A stretch of DNA of 64,000 nucleotides from Bugula neritina (GCA_964035545.1 OZ037770.1:14792642-14856641), one strand, 5' to 3'. Counted from the first letter of the stretch, positions 41,501-54,300 are shown. Notes: generated from the sequence alone by a model not told the origin. Made by a program: numbers and translations.

Positions 41501-44500
41501 CTCCCCCCTTTACAATATAGAGTTGTAGTCTCCAGAATGAAATCTTTTGTGGTTTTGGTTGGAAGCAATGCTGAAGTGCCACATCAGCATTGCTCAGTAA
41601 CCAAAACCATAAAAAAGCTTTCAAGCTTATTTCTGTCAAAATTATCCATGAAGAAATACTTTTTAAAATTTTTTTGAACTGCTAATATGTGTGCTTATAC
41701 CAAAATATATCTCTCCTAAAATAACAATTCGATAGCATAATTAAAATTTTAAGTAGCAGCCAAACTTTAAATTTTTAATTAGTTTGCTCTTTATACGAAG
41801 GTTCAGCCTATTTCTTTTGAGAGATTACAACTCTTAATTGTAGAGGGGACATTGGAGACCTCTGAAGAAGGTTTGTTAATTATATAAATATATATTGAAA
41901 AGTAGCAAGAGATAAGAAGATCATAGAAATAGAGAGACTTACGGTTCGTGAATAGTGCATCACACTTCTGTAGTCATACACAGTACCGAAGAGATCTACA
42001 CTGTCAGCCTTCTGAGGTTCAAAGTTATGATGTAGACCAGAGTTGACATTCTCCAGATGTATGTTGATATAATTATCTCTGTCTGGTCTGCTCTGCTCGT
42101 GCCAGAAACCCAGAGCGTGCATGAACTCGTGGATGGCCGTCTTCTTCAGCTAAAACAGGCATAGCAATTTATTATCACCTGAAAAGATACGAACTTTTAG
42201 AAATATTTGCTAAAGCCTCGTTTATTGGGCAAAATTAGAAAAAATTATCTTTGACAAATGTATGAAGTTTACTACAGTTTACTTAATTAAGAGAACATAT
42301 TATATTCTAACATAGTATTATAATGATAATATAATACAACACGATTTATGCAAACTTCTGTTTCAGTTTTCTGCTTGACACAACAGAATTAGCACTTCAA
42401 TTATTACAAAATACAGGTGAGTGTTTTAATAGAAGTAATCAAACAAACTCATATACTTGTAAGTATGCAGTCTTTCTGTAAAATATTTTTCTCCACTGGG
42501 ATTCGGCGAACAGGAGCAATTATTACTGAATGCTCTTTTGAACATCACCAATGGCCTTTACCAGGTTGAACCCATGACTTTGTGTTTACTAAGCCACCGC
42601 TCTAATCCCTATAGACCACTGCATGCCTATAACCTATTACTATATAACTATATAAATAAGAACATAGTATTGTGATCACATAAAACTATTAGATGAAGGA
42701 AATAATACATCATGACTTACAAAGAGACATCCAGTATCTAAACTCATATCTTGAGCTCCACCAATTCTTCCTACATACGACCAACAACCACCGCCTCTCT
42801 TTATATTTATATAATCTCTTTGATTGGTTCGTGGAATTAGACTAATGCAAGTATACTTTTCATACGCTGCTTTGACTTCTTCAAACACTTTGAGCTCTTC
42901 TGAAGCTGTAATATATATATATGAATAACCTGAATTAGAGATTTTTGCAAACAGAAAGTGACTTACTCTGCTATTCTATAAATGAAACCACAGAAATCTA
43001 CATGAACTCAAATCGAAAAATGTTTTATTTTCTCCTCATCTCTGTTGTTTCAATCAATAAAATGGTAATTATTGTTAAAAGAAAACAAAATAATTATAGC
43101 TAGATAGTTTTCTTTTTTAAATTGCAGCAGAAATTAAATAAAATATGTTATATTAACTTTTTGATGTTCAAAGTATGAAATCTTACAATGAGTCAATTTG
43201 GAAAAAGATGTACACAAGTAACGGTGATATAATTATGCTGTTTATGAATTCCCATACAAGCAGCACACTGAATGAATTCGTAAACTCCAAACGGTTCCAC
43301 TGTCACTTTTACTTCCTGTTTGTTATTTCAGCTCCATCACGCATTAGCTTTAAACTTCCGATAAAAACTTCACATTGCAACAAGCCAGATATTCATGCAG
43401 TAGGTAGTTACCAAAACTTACTATGAACATTAGTAATGGTATACGGGATAAACTTCAGATTCCAGTAAATGTTGGTTCCTTTCCTAACATTTCTTTTCCC
43501 GCGTCGTCTGCTACCGCTGCCGGTCTCTAGAGGCACAATATCGGCATCACATCTGCCCGCTAGAGGTATCCCACTAGAACCAGGCACAGACTGGATGAAA
43601 CTAACGTTGTTGGTTGTGTACTCACAGGGGGCTTGGTGGGCTATGTCCAGCTCCGTAATCACTACTGATCTGTCGGGAGTTATCCTCACAACATCACCTG
43701 TGAAAAGACAACTCTCCAATCAACTGCCAAATTTTCATTTTAAAAAATTTTCAGCTGTTTTTCCGACCTCATGAATTTCTAGTTATACAAACTATTTTTC
43801 AAACTATAACTTTGCTAAGCCAAAATTAGGCCTATGAAAGATGGCCCCTTACTAAAATAATGTTGAATATTTATTGGAGATGGTTAAATCCTTCATTGAG
43901 TTCATGAATATAAAATTATATGTTTTCATAGATCTGTTTTTACACAATTACATATGTTATACCTGCATGTTTGTATATATAATATGTATGTAATGTAATA
44001 TAACGTTATGTGTAATATAATGTTATGTAACACAACGTTATGTAGTATGATGCTATGTCATACAATGCTATGTAATATAAGGCTATATGATGTAATACCA
44101 TGTAATATGATGTCATATGTATTATAGTGTTATGTAACATAATTATAATCATATTTAATAATATTACGTAACACTAACTTAGAAGATCAAAACTGGCAGC
44201 CTCAAAAGAATCTCCGAGTTCAGCACCTGCGGCAGCATTAGACAGCAACTCGTCAATTGGCGTAGATTTGTCAGCGGAGGGTGTCTGGGACAGGATGCTC
44301 TGCACCTGAGATTGGAGACAAAACAAGGTGTGTACCACGTCTTTTTACTTAATTTAAATCTTTTCTGATGATGATGTATGAAAGTCTTACATTCAAATGT
44401 GTCATTTTATTAAAGTATTTGAACCTTAAAATTCTTACTTCAAATACTTTCTTCAGAATTATAACAAAGATGAAAAAAATTAATGACATTATTACATGAG

Positions 44501-45000
44501 CACTAAATTATTTTATCAAAGTGATGTAACAAATTATCGATATTATAACTACTCTATAATATGATAAACTCTAGAGCAATCTAATACATGCTGCATTTGT
44601 TAATAGTACTGAGCAACAGACTGGACTATTATTGTGATTAACAGCATTTCAACAACGCTCTTAAGAAGCAAGGCAGTCAAAATAAGTTTTTAAATTAAAT
44701 TATGTAATTAGTAAGTAATATATTCTAAACAGGCAGTTTGAATAATCAGATTATCAAGTGCTATAAAGCAGAGCGTTGATACCCTGTATGCAATGTTTAT
44801 CAAAACTGTCTTTTTTTTCTTACACAAAATATTATTTTATTTCATTGAAAATACTAAAAATCATATTGATGCACTGTGAAGAGTAGTAATACAACCTATA
44901 ACTTTTATTACATAGCAAGATATTACAAACAGCTGTTAATAATTAGAATCAAAATTGGAAGTTATCTTACCGTTAATAGCATAAGCACAAGTGACTTCAT
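35563..45000 (-). CDS. secreted astacin-family zinc metalloprotease, paralogue 2 (extra EGF-like exon)
   Basis: Thirteen minus-strand exons join in frame to about 683 residues: 45000-44971, 44305-44179, 43697-43422, 42905-42721, 42149-41943, 41418-41292, 41075-40959, 40683-40513, 39963-39772, 39301-38997, 38548-38382, 38076-38016, 35649-35563. Domain order and intron phases match paralogue 1: signal peptide, RRRGKR at 116-121, HEFMHALGFWH at 213-223, SVMHY Met-turn, Cys-rich module, Thr/Pro linker, EGF-like, MAM-like. Two differences stand out. The linker exon is longer (357-413, repeated PKPTTP/PMPTTP), and one more exon (39963-39772) encodes a second Cys-rich EGF-like unit with CNCK, CVCK and a basic RPGRRARC end. 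Exons 5 and 6 are almost identical in DNA to paralogue 1 while others have diverged. Introns 4, 5 and 12 contain a SINE, a foldback element and a retroelement fragment. The exon boundaries across the 2.4-kb last intron rest on the paralogue. Confidence 0.9.
35710..35905. repeat. degenerate GTGACAGGT/GGCAGGTGA repeat in astacin 2 intron 12
   Basis: Imperfect units around GTGACAGGTGACAG, GGCAGGTGAGAGGTGACAG and TAGTGACAG recur across about 200 bases. Similar GATGACAGGTGACAGG sequence reappears at 37640-37655 on the far side of the retroelement fragment, suggesting that the insertion split the repeat. Confidence 0.7.
36383..37612 (-). mobile_element. Ty3/gypsy-type retrotransposon fragment (integrase ORF), 5'-truncated
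   Basis: A single uninterrupted minus-strand frame of about 409 codons lies inside intron 12 of astacin paralogue 2, in the same orientation. It shows the HHCC zinc module (H52, H55, C85, C88 counted from the first possible start at 37612) and an integrase core with D116, D171 and E207, a D,D(35)E spacing. A basic C-terminal tail follows. Protease, reverse transcriptase and RNase H are not found upstream, so the copy is truncated. The first codon in this frame is TTG, so it is a remnant of a polyprotein rather than a gene with its own start. A short 3' stretch (about 36056-36154) has TGTTG/CAACA ends and may be LTR-derived. Confidence 0.88.
41477..41866. mobile_element. 390-bp MITE/foldback element in astacin 2 intron 5
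   Basis: The ends are imperfect inverted repeats of about 55 bases (left TTCAGAGGTCCCTCAATGTC; right end complementary), which continue with AGAGTTGTA-TCTC on both sides. Near the left third is a further hairpin (about 41558-41614) with arms AGCAATGCTGA and flanking GGTTTTGGTT. No coding capacity is present. The matching intron of paralogue 1 (28612-28711) is only 100 bases and lacks it, which marks an empty site. Confidence 0.8.
42506..42627 (-). mobile_element. tRNA-derived SINE, copy 2 (in astacin 2 intron 4)
   Basis: The reverse complement matches the SINE at 5715-5840: a tRNA-like head with TTAGAGCG-GTTAGTAA-type sequence, B box GGGTTCAACCT, then GGCCATTGGTGATGTT and ATAATTGCTCCTGT. It is in sense orientation relative to its host gene. 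Confidence 0.75.
43975..44165. repeat. degenerate ATGTAATATAAYGTT repeat in astacin 2 intron 2
   Basis: About 190 bases of imperfect 13- to 15-base units (ATGTAATATAACGTT, ATGTAACACAACGTT and similar). The repeat ends 14 bases before the exon 2 donor. Confidence 0.75.
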
Positions 45001-45080
45001 TCTTCTTTCTGTAGAGAAATAAACTTAGTTTCTCTTCTCTCTACTCAGCACTGAATGACTCTTAGAGCTTCTGATTTCTC

Positions 45081-45087
45081 TTTTATA
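45081..45087 (-). promoter_or_regulatory. TATA box of astacin paralogue 2
   Basis: TATAAAA on the minus strand, 81 bases before the start codon, followed by AGAGTCATTCAGTGCTGAG and a GAGAAACT-AAGTTTATT leader that resembles paralogue 1. The conserved core suggests that both copies retained the ancestral promoter. Confidence 0.65.
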
Positions 45088-45099
45088 AAAACTGTAGGC

Positions 45100-48000
45100 T
45101 GACACGGAGCATTGCACAACGCTGGCGTCACATGGCGCAGCCTCTCTCTGACAACACCGTAATCTTGCTAATCCCAAACTCTGATTTCATTTCTTTAGCT
45201 TTCTTCAACAAACATCATTAAACATATACACAATGAGGCATAGGCTAGAACCCATACACAATGAGGCTTTCCCCATAAAACCCAATTGCATAGAACATTC
45301 TAATTCTTGCAAAAAGTGCATTTTTATGAAAGGGTGAAATCAACATTTTCTCAAATAAGTTTAAAGCATTTTAAATAAACTAACTCTAAAACTACTTAAA
45401 CAGAAAGTTGCATTCTTATCCGTATACAAAAATATTTATATTTTACTGCGAAAGATAATAGAGTATATTATTTTATTACTGTATGTTAACTCCAACTAAT
45501 TCTTTGTGATAAAAAACATCCTATACTGGCTGTTATATAATTAAATTAGAATTATTGCTGCAGTAGCCCATCCATGGCTATTTATCTTACGAAGTGTGTA
45601 ATACAATTCGCTTGGTTAATTTTGGAGCACCTTGCCAAAGATGTCATTCTGTCATCTCCCATATCTCAGTGAATCAGCATAAAGCTTTCCAATGCTATGA
45701 AGAGGTTGAATTTAATTGCCAGTTTTGCTAAGATTTATTTAGCTTTTGTCAATCTAGATAGCTCTAAGTTTTTCTTATTTTATGCAAATGATAAATTGCC
45801 ACCTTTTTGTAAGACTCTATAAGATTGGCTAAGAATGAGGCTATGAGAATGTTATTATTCTAAGAATATGGAAACATAAAGCAAGTTGAAACTGTTTCAA
45901 AGCAGCACATAGCTATGATAGCTTTTAGTTCCATCAGCTCATGTGAAAAGAAATCGACATGATTCATCGCGAACACACTTAATTTTTAACTTAATACTTT
46001 CCTTCTTAATACGTAATTGATAATCTTCTAGGGCATTGGAAGTCTTAAAATTATACTCAGTTTGTCTACATCTCCTGTGTTAAATTTTCAATCAATTTAC
46101 TATGAATATAATATTATGCAATGTATATGCAATACAATATTATATAACACAATATATATTTGTGCTCGTGTGCGTGTGTATACATGTTTAGAATGTTTTA
46201 GCCAATTTATCTGAGCTGTAATTCAACTGCATGACCTTAACTTTGATCTAAAATATTTCAACACAGAGATTTAAGGCACACTTCATTAATTTTTTGTCAA
46301 TCATCTGGTTTAATCTAAAGGGGCTGTATAAAAATTTAGAAAATAATAATTTAGAATAGAATATTAAAACCAAAATACTTCTAATATATGTTGTCATAAT
46401 TTGCGTAATTTGATATTTTCAAACTTCTCTTTCAATCTGTGTGTTGAAACTTTTAGCAATTCTCCCTCTCTGTTTTATTTCATGGAGGTTAACATCCCTG
46501 CAGAAAAATGTTAAAAAGTATTCATTGGATGTTAATAGAGAATAAAGAGTTATGACTAAAACAATAAAAAATTAAGCCTGAGATTGCTATAAAACAGTAA
46601 ATTAGTTGAGAAACAAGACCGAGAATTATTTGGTATAGAAAAATGCTGACCAACATTTCCTTGATGACTAACATTGACGTCTGCAACTTATTTGTCTTCT
46701 GCAACCTATTTCTCACTCAATTGATTTCACTTAGAAATTTCAAGGTGTTTACGCAAACTACTATACTACAACAATAATTACCACTGAATGGTCATTAAGC
46801 AATGCATTTCGAAACAGGATGCTTGTTTGGTTTATTATGTGGTGCATTATGGGAAAGCATTTGAATTGACTTGAGATTTCAATATAATGAGATCAATTGT
46901 TGAACTTGGCATATCATTTATGTAAATTGATAAAGAACAATAGGATTAATTAGTTTTATCGGTTTAAAAGTTGTTAGAATAATATAAAAGATTAATTAAT
47001 TACTGGGCATGAAAAGCTATTCAATTTCCTGATTAACTCCCTAATCGTTGGACTTTGGCATGTACTGCTTTGTACTATTTGCAATGACAAACATAATTAA
47101 CAATGGTTGTTTGTTTTTATATGCATACTAATTAAATGTAGCAATAGATTAGTGAATGTAGAGCAAACATAGACTACTTCTGAAATCTTCCTTCCAGAGC
47201 ATCTGACAACTTGTCTATAATGTTTGGTGAGAGTTTTCTTTTTAAAACTTTTAAATAAAGATTATTTCTAATTAACAAATGAAGTTAATTTATTGAATTT
47301 ATTTTATTAAAGCCAAACATATTTGAAATATACTTTAGAACTAGTCTTCACACCGTATTTATCCCTCCCCCTTGCACTTCATAGAAACAAATTAGATAAA
47401 CCATTTCTATCAATACTCCAAATTCTTCAAGTCACCTAAAAATCAACTAAATCAAACATTTCAGTAAATCAAGAATAGTAATTCGAGTAGATGTAAACAA
47501 TGATTAATAGTGTCTGAAAAGTTTTCTTATTGGAAATAAATCAAGAAACACTTTCAATTGAGTAAATTAAGAGCTAAGTATTCTTTTCTCTCTTTTTAAA
47601 GAACTAGCTTCACCTCTGCTAATGGACATACAGCGCTATTAGATTAAAATTCCTATACCCCCTTTCTCACTATTAACTGGATACATTCCTGTAGACAAAC
47701 ACTCAGTGCTGTGCTAGTGTACACATGGTGCTATGGTTTAGCAGATTAACATGAATCATTTGCAGTGGTGATAATACGTTTTATTGGATCAGCACAGATT
47801 AATTCTATAGTTACTTGATTACTTGATTTGGCCACACTTTTCCAGGCAAGCCTGAGATGGAACCAATAGGCAATTATTTAGAATAATGGCTTGTGATGTC
47901 AGAGAGCTCTGTTAAAGCTATTGTAATGCTCGATTAAGTTGTCAAAAGTTTGCTAGCCAAAGATATGCAGCTTGATTATTCAAGCAAAAATATTTAAATG

Positions 48001-50130
48001 TTTTTCATTATATTTGAAAGATTGTCTATGATTCATTTTATTTAATCTCTAAGTTAGATTTTTGAGTTAAAATTCTATTTTTGAGTTTACTGTAGCTTTT
48101 TAAATTGCTTTATTTATATGACACCCATTCATATCAGTGTAGAATATCGTATCAGTAAAATTTTAAAGCAACAAATTCTAATCATTTATATTATACAGTG
48201 TACATGACATTGGTCAAATTCAAGATTTAAAAAAGGAAGAAATAATTATCAAAGTTGAAATTGCAGATTACAAAATAATTAAAAAAAAGAACCTCTCAGT
48301 CAGTCAGTGAATGATAACATGCTTTATAAAGCTTTAGTTTGCTATGTGTTGCTTTCATAGTACTAGTATTAATATAACAATGCATTACATAATGTGATAT
48401 TATAGTACACCGATATAGTATAACAATACTTCATCATATTTACCCTGCAATGATTGCCAACTTTCTGGACTTCAACAAAAAGTGGAAGTACACATGAATC
48501 ACTGTGCAACTCAGTGAGCTGCATAATTACTTTCCTTTCTGTTGTGCTAAGTCAAATTATAGATAATCCACTTAAAGCCTTTTGATGTTACTTGTTGCCA
48601 TAGTAACAGGCTTGCTAAATAGAAATAACCATGACTTGTATTATATTTCATGTATAGAGATGTGATAGTTTAATATGTTGAAGTTCACGTTTATATAAAA
48701 TGTGTGCAAGTAGACTTTTTAATTGGCTCCATCACAGGATCACCTGAGGTGTTTACAGGTTCATCACAAGACCAACTCAGGTCTTCACAAGTTTTACCAG
48801 GAGGCGACCTGAGGTGCTTATAGGTTTATCATTGGAACACCTCAGGACTTAACACGTTTTACCAGGAGATGATCTGAGGTGTTTATAGGTTCATTACAAG
48901 ACCACCTTCATTTATAGTTGATACACACATGCATGAAAGCAGTCTTTTTCAACTAACCACAAGTTTAAGCAATGCTCTGTAATATTAATATCTTGTTTCA
49001 TCAGATAGACTATGCTAAAAGATTTCCTTATTATTTTGAGGAAATAGCATAGCATGTTGAAATAACAGAGAAATAGTTGTGAGCCATGCATGAATTTAGT
49101 ATAAATGTACTGGTATATATTAGCACTTATAGTACACTACATGTGTCGTCTGTCAATTCATTGAGTAGTGAGAAAAACAAAATAGTGGTATATAAATGTC
49201 TTTTCAATACAAACATGATTGCAGTTACAATAAGAGCTACCAACTTTAAGTGCAATGGCACTGCACCTACAGTTAATGTCTATACCACCTGTAGGTGTAG
49301 TAGCAACATTAACACATATACATGCAGTTAGTGCAATGCAACACTAACTGGAAGTTAAAGTAAAAAGAAACATTATTTTTATTTTATAAGCTCCATAAGA
49401 AGTATTCATACTTTTTGAATATTGAATCGATTTTTAGTTCTGTAGTATGTTTTCAGTTGATTTGATGATAGAACTCGAGCTAAGAATTTGGGGGAGATAA
49501 CCCTATAGTAGATTGAATATGACCTAGCCTGTGCTTTAATATCTCATGAACTTGCAGTGCTAATGAATTCTACACACTCAAAATGATGGTGAAGAATCTA
49601 GATCTAAAATGACCAAATAAAATAAAATGGCATGAGTTTAATGTGAAACACAATGCTCTATCATGACCTTGACTTTACATTTATAGTAACTAAATTGACA
49701 ACAAATCACTCTTCTAACAATAATATATATTTTTTTATCTTTTATTTTCATAAAAATGAATCATCAAAGTGTTTTGTAATATGAAATGTTAGATTAGTGA
49801 AAATTTGAGCACAATAAAATTGACAACGTAATATAATATTATATTATAATAATATTATATTATATTATAATATAATAGAATATTATAATGTAATATTATA
49901 TTATATTATATTATATTATAATATTGAGATGAGCAATGTTTGCTGAGGTTTAAAATAACTTGTCACGCGGTAGCAGCTTTTTTACTTATACATATTTCTA
50001 TTTGGCGTTTTAAACTCTTTACGCACAACTTAATTTTTTTTCCTCAAAAGCAACGAGTAAATTTAGTTACAGTAAGTTGATTATTATATGCTCTATAGTT
50101 TGTACATATCAGTGGTACTTTCAAAGTATT
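45100..50130. other. 5-kb intergenic region, no gene seen
   Basis: AT-rich sequence without an exon I can support. It contains an imperfect tandem repeat (48724-48905), a small direct repeat of ATACACAATGAGGC (45231-45264) and a run of AT-only sequence (49830-49925). A minus-strand AATAAA (TTTATT at 49741-49746) may end the gene at 50131. Confidence 0.45.
48724..48905. repeat. about 100-bp imperfect tandem duplication
   Basis: Two degenerate copies, each with GACCTGAGGTG or GATCTGAGGTG, TTATAGGTTTATCA-type sequence and GTTTTACCAGGAG. A third partial copy starts the array at ATCACCTGAGGTGTTTACAG. Confidence 0.7.
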
Positions 50131-53100
50131 TTACGCATAGCTAGTGCTGCCCAGTGGCGCATCACTCCACCATTTGTCGTCTACCGTCGCTTTGATCTCT
50201 TCCGGCACCACCAGACTCGCGTTTGTCACTGCGTACTCACTTCCTGCTGAGAGATACTCTCGGTTCTTGTGTCTCATTTTCACGGCAATGTCTGCCATTT
50301 CTGTCTGTCCGTCTGCCATTTTATCATCTCGACAGCATTCCAACTTTTTCCTGCAGCAAATTATGTAAAATGAATTTTTTTCTAATTTATTAATATTTGA
50401 AGTACGTATGACAATAATGTTATTAAAACACTTGCAGCTTTTAATATGCTTTTAAATTATTTCTTAGTGAACAATATGGCTGATACATTGCGTTTTTTTA
50501 AATATTTGCAGCTTTTGTTCTTGTAAGTCACAAATTAAACTATTTTATGATGTTCTGATTATGTAAATAGTGTAAATAATTCTGTTAGCATAAAGTTGTC
50601 TTCTCATAGTGCTTGGGAAATGAAGCAAACATTAATTAATAATTAAAGAATTGTTTTGAAAGAAAAATAAATGTGTGGTAATTCTACTATAATCACATAA
50701 GTTTAGTACACTCACACCCTTTTCTAAAATACTTACAGGCATGGTTTAAGGCACGGTACATACTTCGTCTCGCACCAGAACACAATGAAGCAGCATGTAG
50801 CTAAGGCTACAGTGATCCCCGCTATAAGACCTCCTATCCAGAGCATTCGGTTGGCTCTAAGAATGAAAAATATAGTAACTAAGGGCTTAGCAGAAATGGC
50901 GTGTCACTACTTCACGTCACTTGATTGAGATCTTTACTGCATCAAGGTTTTAGTGTGATGAATGTTACAGGCTATGACATGTTTGTTATTAATTCAACAA
51001 ATCATTATTTAGTAAATATTTTGCATGACATATTAATATGTTTAATCACAGAGAATGTATATATAACAAATACATTAAAATTTTAACTAACATATAAGTT
51101 TAACTATTATACTATAGGTGCGTGTGCGTGCGTGTGTGCGTGCGTATGCGCGCGTGTGTGCAATTTTCTATAAGCACCAAGATTCAGAAGTTTTCATTGT
51201 TGCTATGGTTACAGCAGGTAAAGAGTTGAGCTAACATATATACACACAGGTAGTTGCGTGCATCTCAAGTAGCCACATTTATATGAATTACGGGATATTG
51301 TAATGAAAAACAGATGAGAAGTGTTACTACATTAGGTGCATTGTGGTATTGATTAACAGCATTACATAAGTGTGAGAAAGAGTGCTATAACATAGAGCGC
51401 TATATAGACAGTGCATGTGTGTACATACAGTACACACATGCCCTCATCTTTCAATTTACATCATAGCATTTTAATTAGACTAAATTATAGTTAATATTTT
51501 GTTTATTTAGTAAATAATCATGGTGAAATCTAATGGAAGGTTTGAGAATACAATGAAAGCTAAAATAATAACAATATTATATTAAAATATTTTGCCTCAA
51601 ACACAATTTGTAGCATGACATTCTTTATAGAGGTATGTTTAGAATTGCCTACCCAGTTTTACCATTACAGCATACAATTTCATCGTCAATATTGCAACAG
51701 GAAGTTCTGTTTGACTCTCTTGCCTGCGTGGTGTTGCAGTCAACGTAGTTGTCAGGTGCAGCGGCGGGTTTGCTGTCATCAACAACACATTTCGGATCAA
51801 TTTTGGACGAAACAGCATCTATAAGATGTCAGAAAACCAATAAATATTTCTATATATAGTTGCCTAAAACTCATTTATATAATAATAATCATTATAAATG
51901 GTGCTGTCTTATATTAATTTAATAATAAGACATGCATTGCAGTTTTATTTCAGTCTGTAGAAACCATAATTCTAGTGTGGTAACTGCATGTAAATGCATA
52001 AGCATAATTTGTAATAACAATTTAAAAGTTTGAGCCTCATAACTCCATCGTTGGTCTAGCTGGAAGTTTTTTATGCATGACCAAATTTTTGCATATAAAT
52101 ATTTTATTGTATAACGGTCTTGGTCATTTTTTAAACTTGTAAAACAATTCAATCATAGTTTGATTGAAAAAACAATTTTATAGAGTTTTTTAATTACTGA
52201 AAGATCCTATTATCTTGTTTGTAAGATACAAACAGTACAGTGCCGATAAAAATTCAGGTCTCCGGGCATAAAATTGTTTGCCAATGAACAACTTATTGCC
52301 CTAAAAAGAGGCTCCGTTCAACAATAATAAAAATGATAAAATATTTCATATTAAAGTAATAGAGTTAAAGCTGGATGAAATATGACATCACATTTGCTTT
52401 TTATTGCTGATAAATGGAGAAAGGACTATTTTTTTAATCTAATTTAATAAGTGTAATCTGTGATAGTTAATTACTTTTATTTGTAATTGTTTCAAAATGC
52501 AATCAAGTTATTTTTAAAAAACAGTTAAGCAATAAATGCCGTAAATCTATACAGAAAAAACAGGAGAGATAAGTCTATTGTTACTATGGAATGCATTTAT
52601 GAGCAATTATTGACAAATTAATTTCAATCCTCCACAGAAAGCTAAAAACAGAAGGCTTATAAACACGGATTTGAAAATGGAAGAAAAGAAAGGTTAGTTA
52701 TAAGTTTAAAACTAACAAATAATATTATATAATCCGAAGAAAAGTTGTAAATAGTAAGAAATTCATATTATATATAATGAATTTTGACTTAGTATATAAA
52801 CAATACCTTCAATATTTAAACTTGACTCATTTGTTTAGTAGCAATTCGATAAGTTTTATTTTAAGTTTGCAATGCTCTCAACTGACTAGCTATGCACATG
52901 TAAGCCTTGCAGCAATAGTCAGTGAACAAGTATTCAACACTTTTAGTCAATGAATTGAAAAAATGGTAAAAATAAACAAAATAAATGTATCTAATAAAAT
53001 AATAATCCTTAACTTCTAAATAACACATGAAGCAATAAGGATTTCTTCATTTACAAACATACCAGCTAATCTAATGCAGACGCACATCACTATCAGTAAC

Positions 53101-53132
53101 ACAATGTGTAGATACTTGTACTGCGCTGCCAT
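50131..53132 (-). CDS. small single-pass membrane protein with six-cysteine ectodomain (Shisa/STMC6-like?)
   Basis: Four minus-strand exons (53132-53063, 51818-51653, 50856-50737, 50350-50131) join with phases 1, 2, 2 to about 191 residues. A signal peptide (about 1-23, VLLIVMCVCI) precedes a short ectodomain with exactly six cysteines, arranged C, C, CC, CC (PKC, VDC, TSCCN, VCCN). A 23-residue hydrophobic membrane segment (about 83-105) follows, then a juxtamembrane CETKYVPCLKPC and an approximately 80-residue cytoplasmic tail with no known domain, ending in STSYA. The C-CC-CC ectodomain followed at once by a membrane segment resembles the Shisa/WBP1/VOPP1 group of single-pass proteins, which are adaptors in receptor trafficking. 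That placement is inference. The exon chain itself is well supported by splice sites and phase. Confidence 0.75.
51115..51163. repeat. GT/GC alternating purine-pyrimidine tract
   Basis: About 49 bases of GTGCGTGT-type alternation with Z-DNA potential, in intron 2 of the membrane-protein gene. Confidence 0.85.
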
Positions 53133-53475
53133 GTTTTACAGATTCTATTCTTCAGCTGCCGAGTTTAATCTAGTGAAATCTTGGAGTAAATCAATATTAC
53201 ACTTTGCTCCACCGATAAATTATTTAAAACTCTTTTTGAAATAATTTCTATGTCATCATTTTGTCTCTTTCAAATAAATTAGTTCATTTCGTGGTTTACA
53301 ATAGATTGCAAGTTTAAATTATTAAACAGTTGTTCATCCCATAGTTACATCCAGGTGTTTCTGGGCTAACAAAACAGCAATAAACATTACATTAGATAAA
53401 AGTATTTCTAGTTCATTTATGCTGAATAAAAAGGTGCATGCTTGCTTAACATGCTACCCGCCATTATGACTGTAT

Positions 53476-53622
53476 TGTAGTGATATCGTAGTTATATCAT
53501 AGCTATATCGTAGCTATATTGTAGCTATATCGTAGGTATATCGTAGCTATATCGTATAGCTATATCATAGCTATATCGCATAGTTATATCGTAGCTATAT
53601 CGTAGCTATATTGTAGCTGCAT
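53476..53622. repeat. 11-bp ATATCGTAGCT tandem repeat
   Basis: About twelve to thirteen imperfect copies of an 11-base unit, with occasional 13-base variants (ATATCGTATAGCT). Confidence 0.9.
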
Positions 53623-54300
53623 TATGGCTAAAATATGATCAAGGCTATAAACTATTCCACAGTTTTGTTTTTTGAATGAGGTTGGCCTTGTTTTTGTTAA
53701 CGAAACCAACTTTAATTAGTAAAAAAGGTCAATAGCTATGTTAACTACGTTACTAATCAAACCAAGAGGCATTAATCAAAGTGAAAGTGCATCAGTAATC
53801 AAACTGAAAGTGCAGTAATCAATATATTTGATGAAAACCAGAAGGAATTGTTAGGAAGGAAACATTCAAGTCTATTGCATCTGATTATTAGAAAAATTGA
53901 AGATGCATTCAATTTTATGCATTTGAGAATTGGAGATTGTAAGATATGATTACTTTAATTGTTGTAAAGCTGGTCTTGAAATGCACTATTTTTGCAATAT
54001 TATTGCCAGAGTGTGGGGGGGGGTCATGATTGCCGCTCCTGCCAACCTTCCTATGTTTTTAATTTAGCCAAATGAATTAGAAGCACAATTTCTTGTTTAT
54101 ATAATAACGAAGCAAGATGAGCAGCAGTAAGGTTTAGTTCTGATCAGCCTTTAAGCTGGCTAATCAAATTAACCAGAGTATACTGAGGGAAATTACTCAT
54201 TAGTGGCAGCTCTCAACATCACTCTTTTTTTCAATCAATACGAAAAGAAATTTCATAATTCTCGCATTTTGAAGGAACATCTGGAGCGGAGAGAAGTTTT

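Noticed and set aside
45235-50130. Search for a further astacin or lectin copy in the large gap
   Set aside because: I looked for HExxH, EGF-like and CTLD motifs on both strands and found none.
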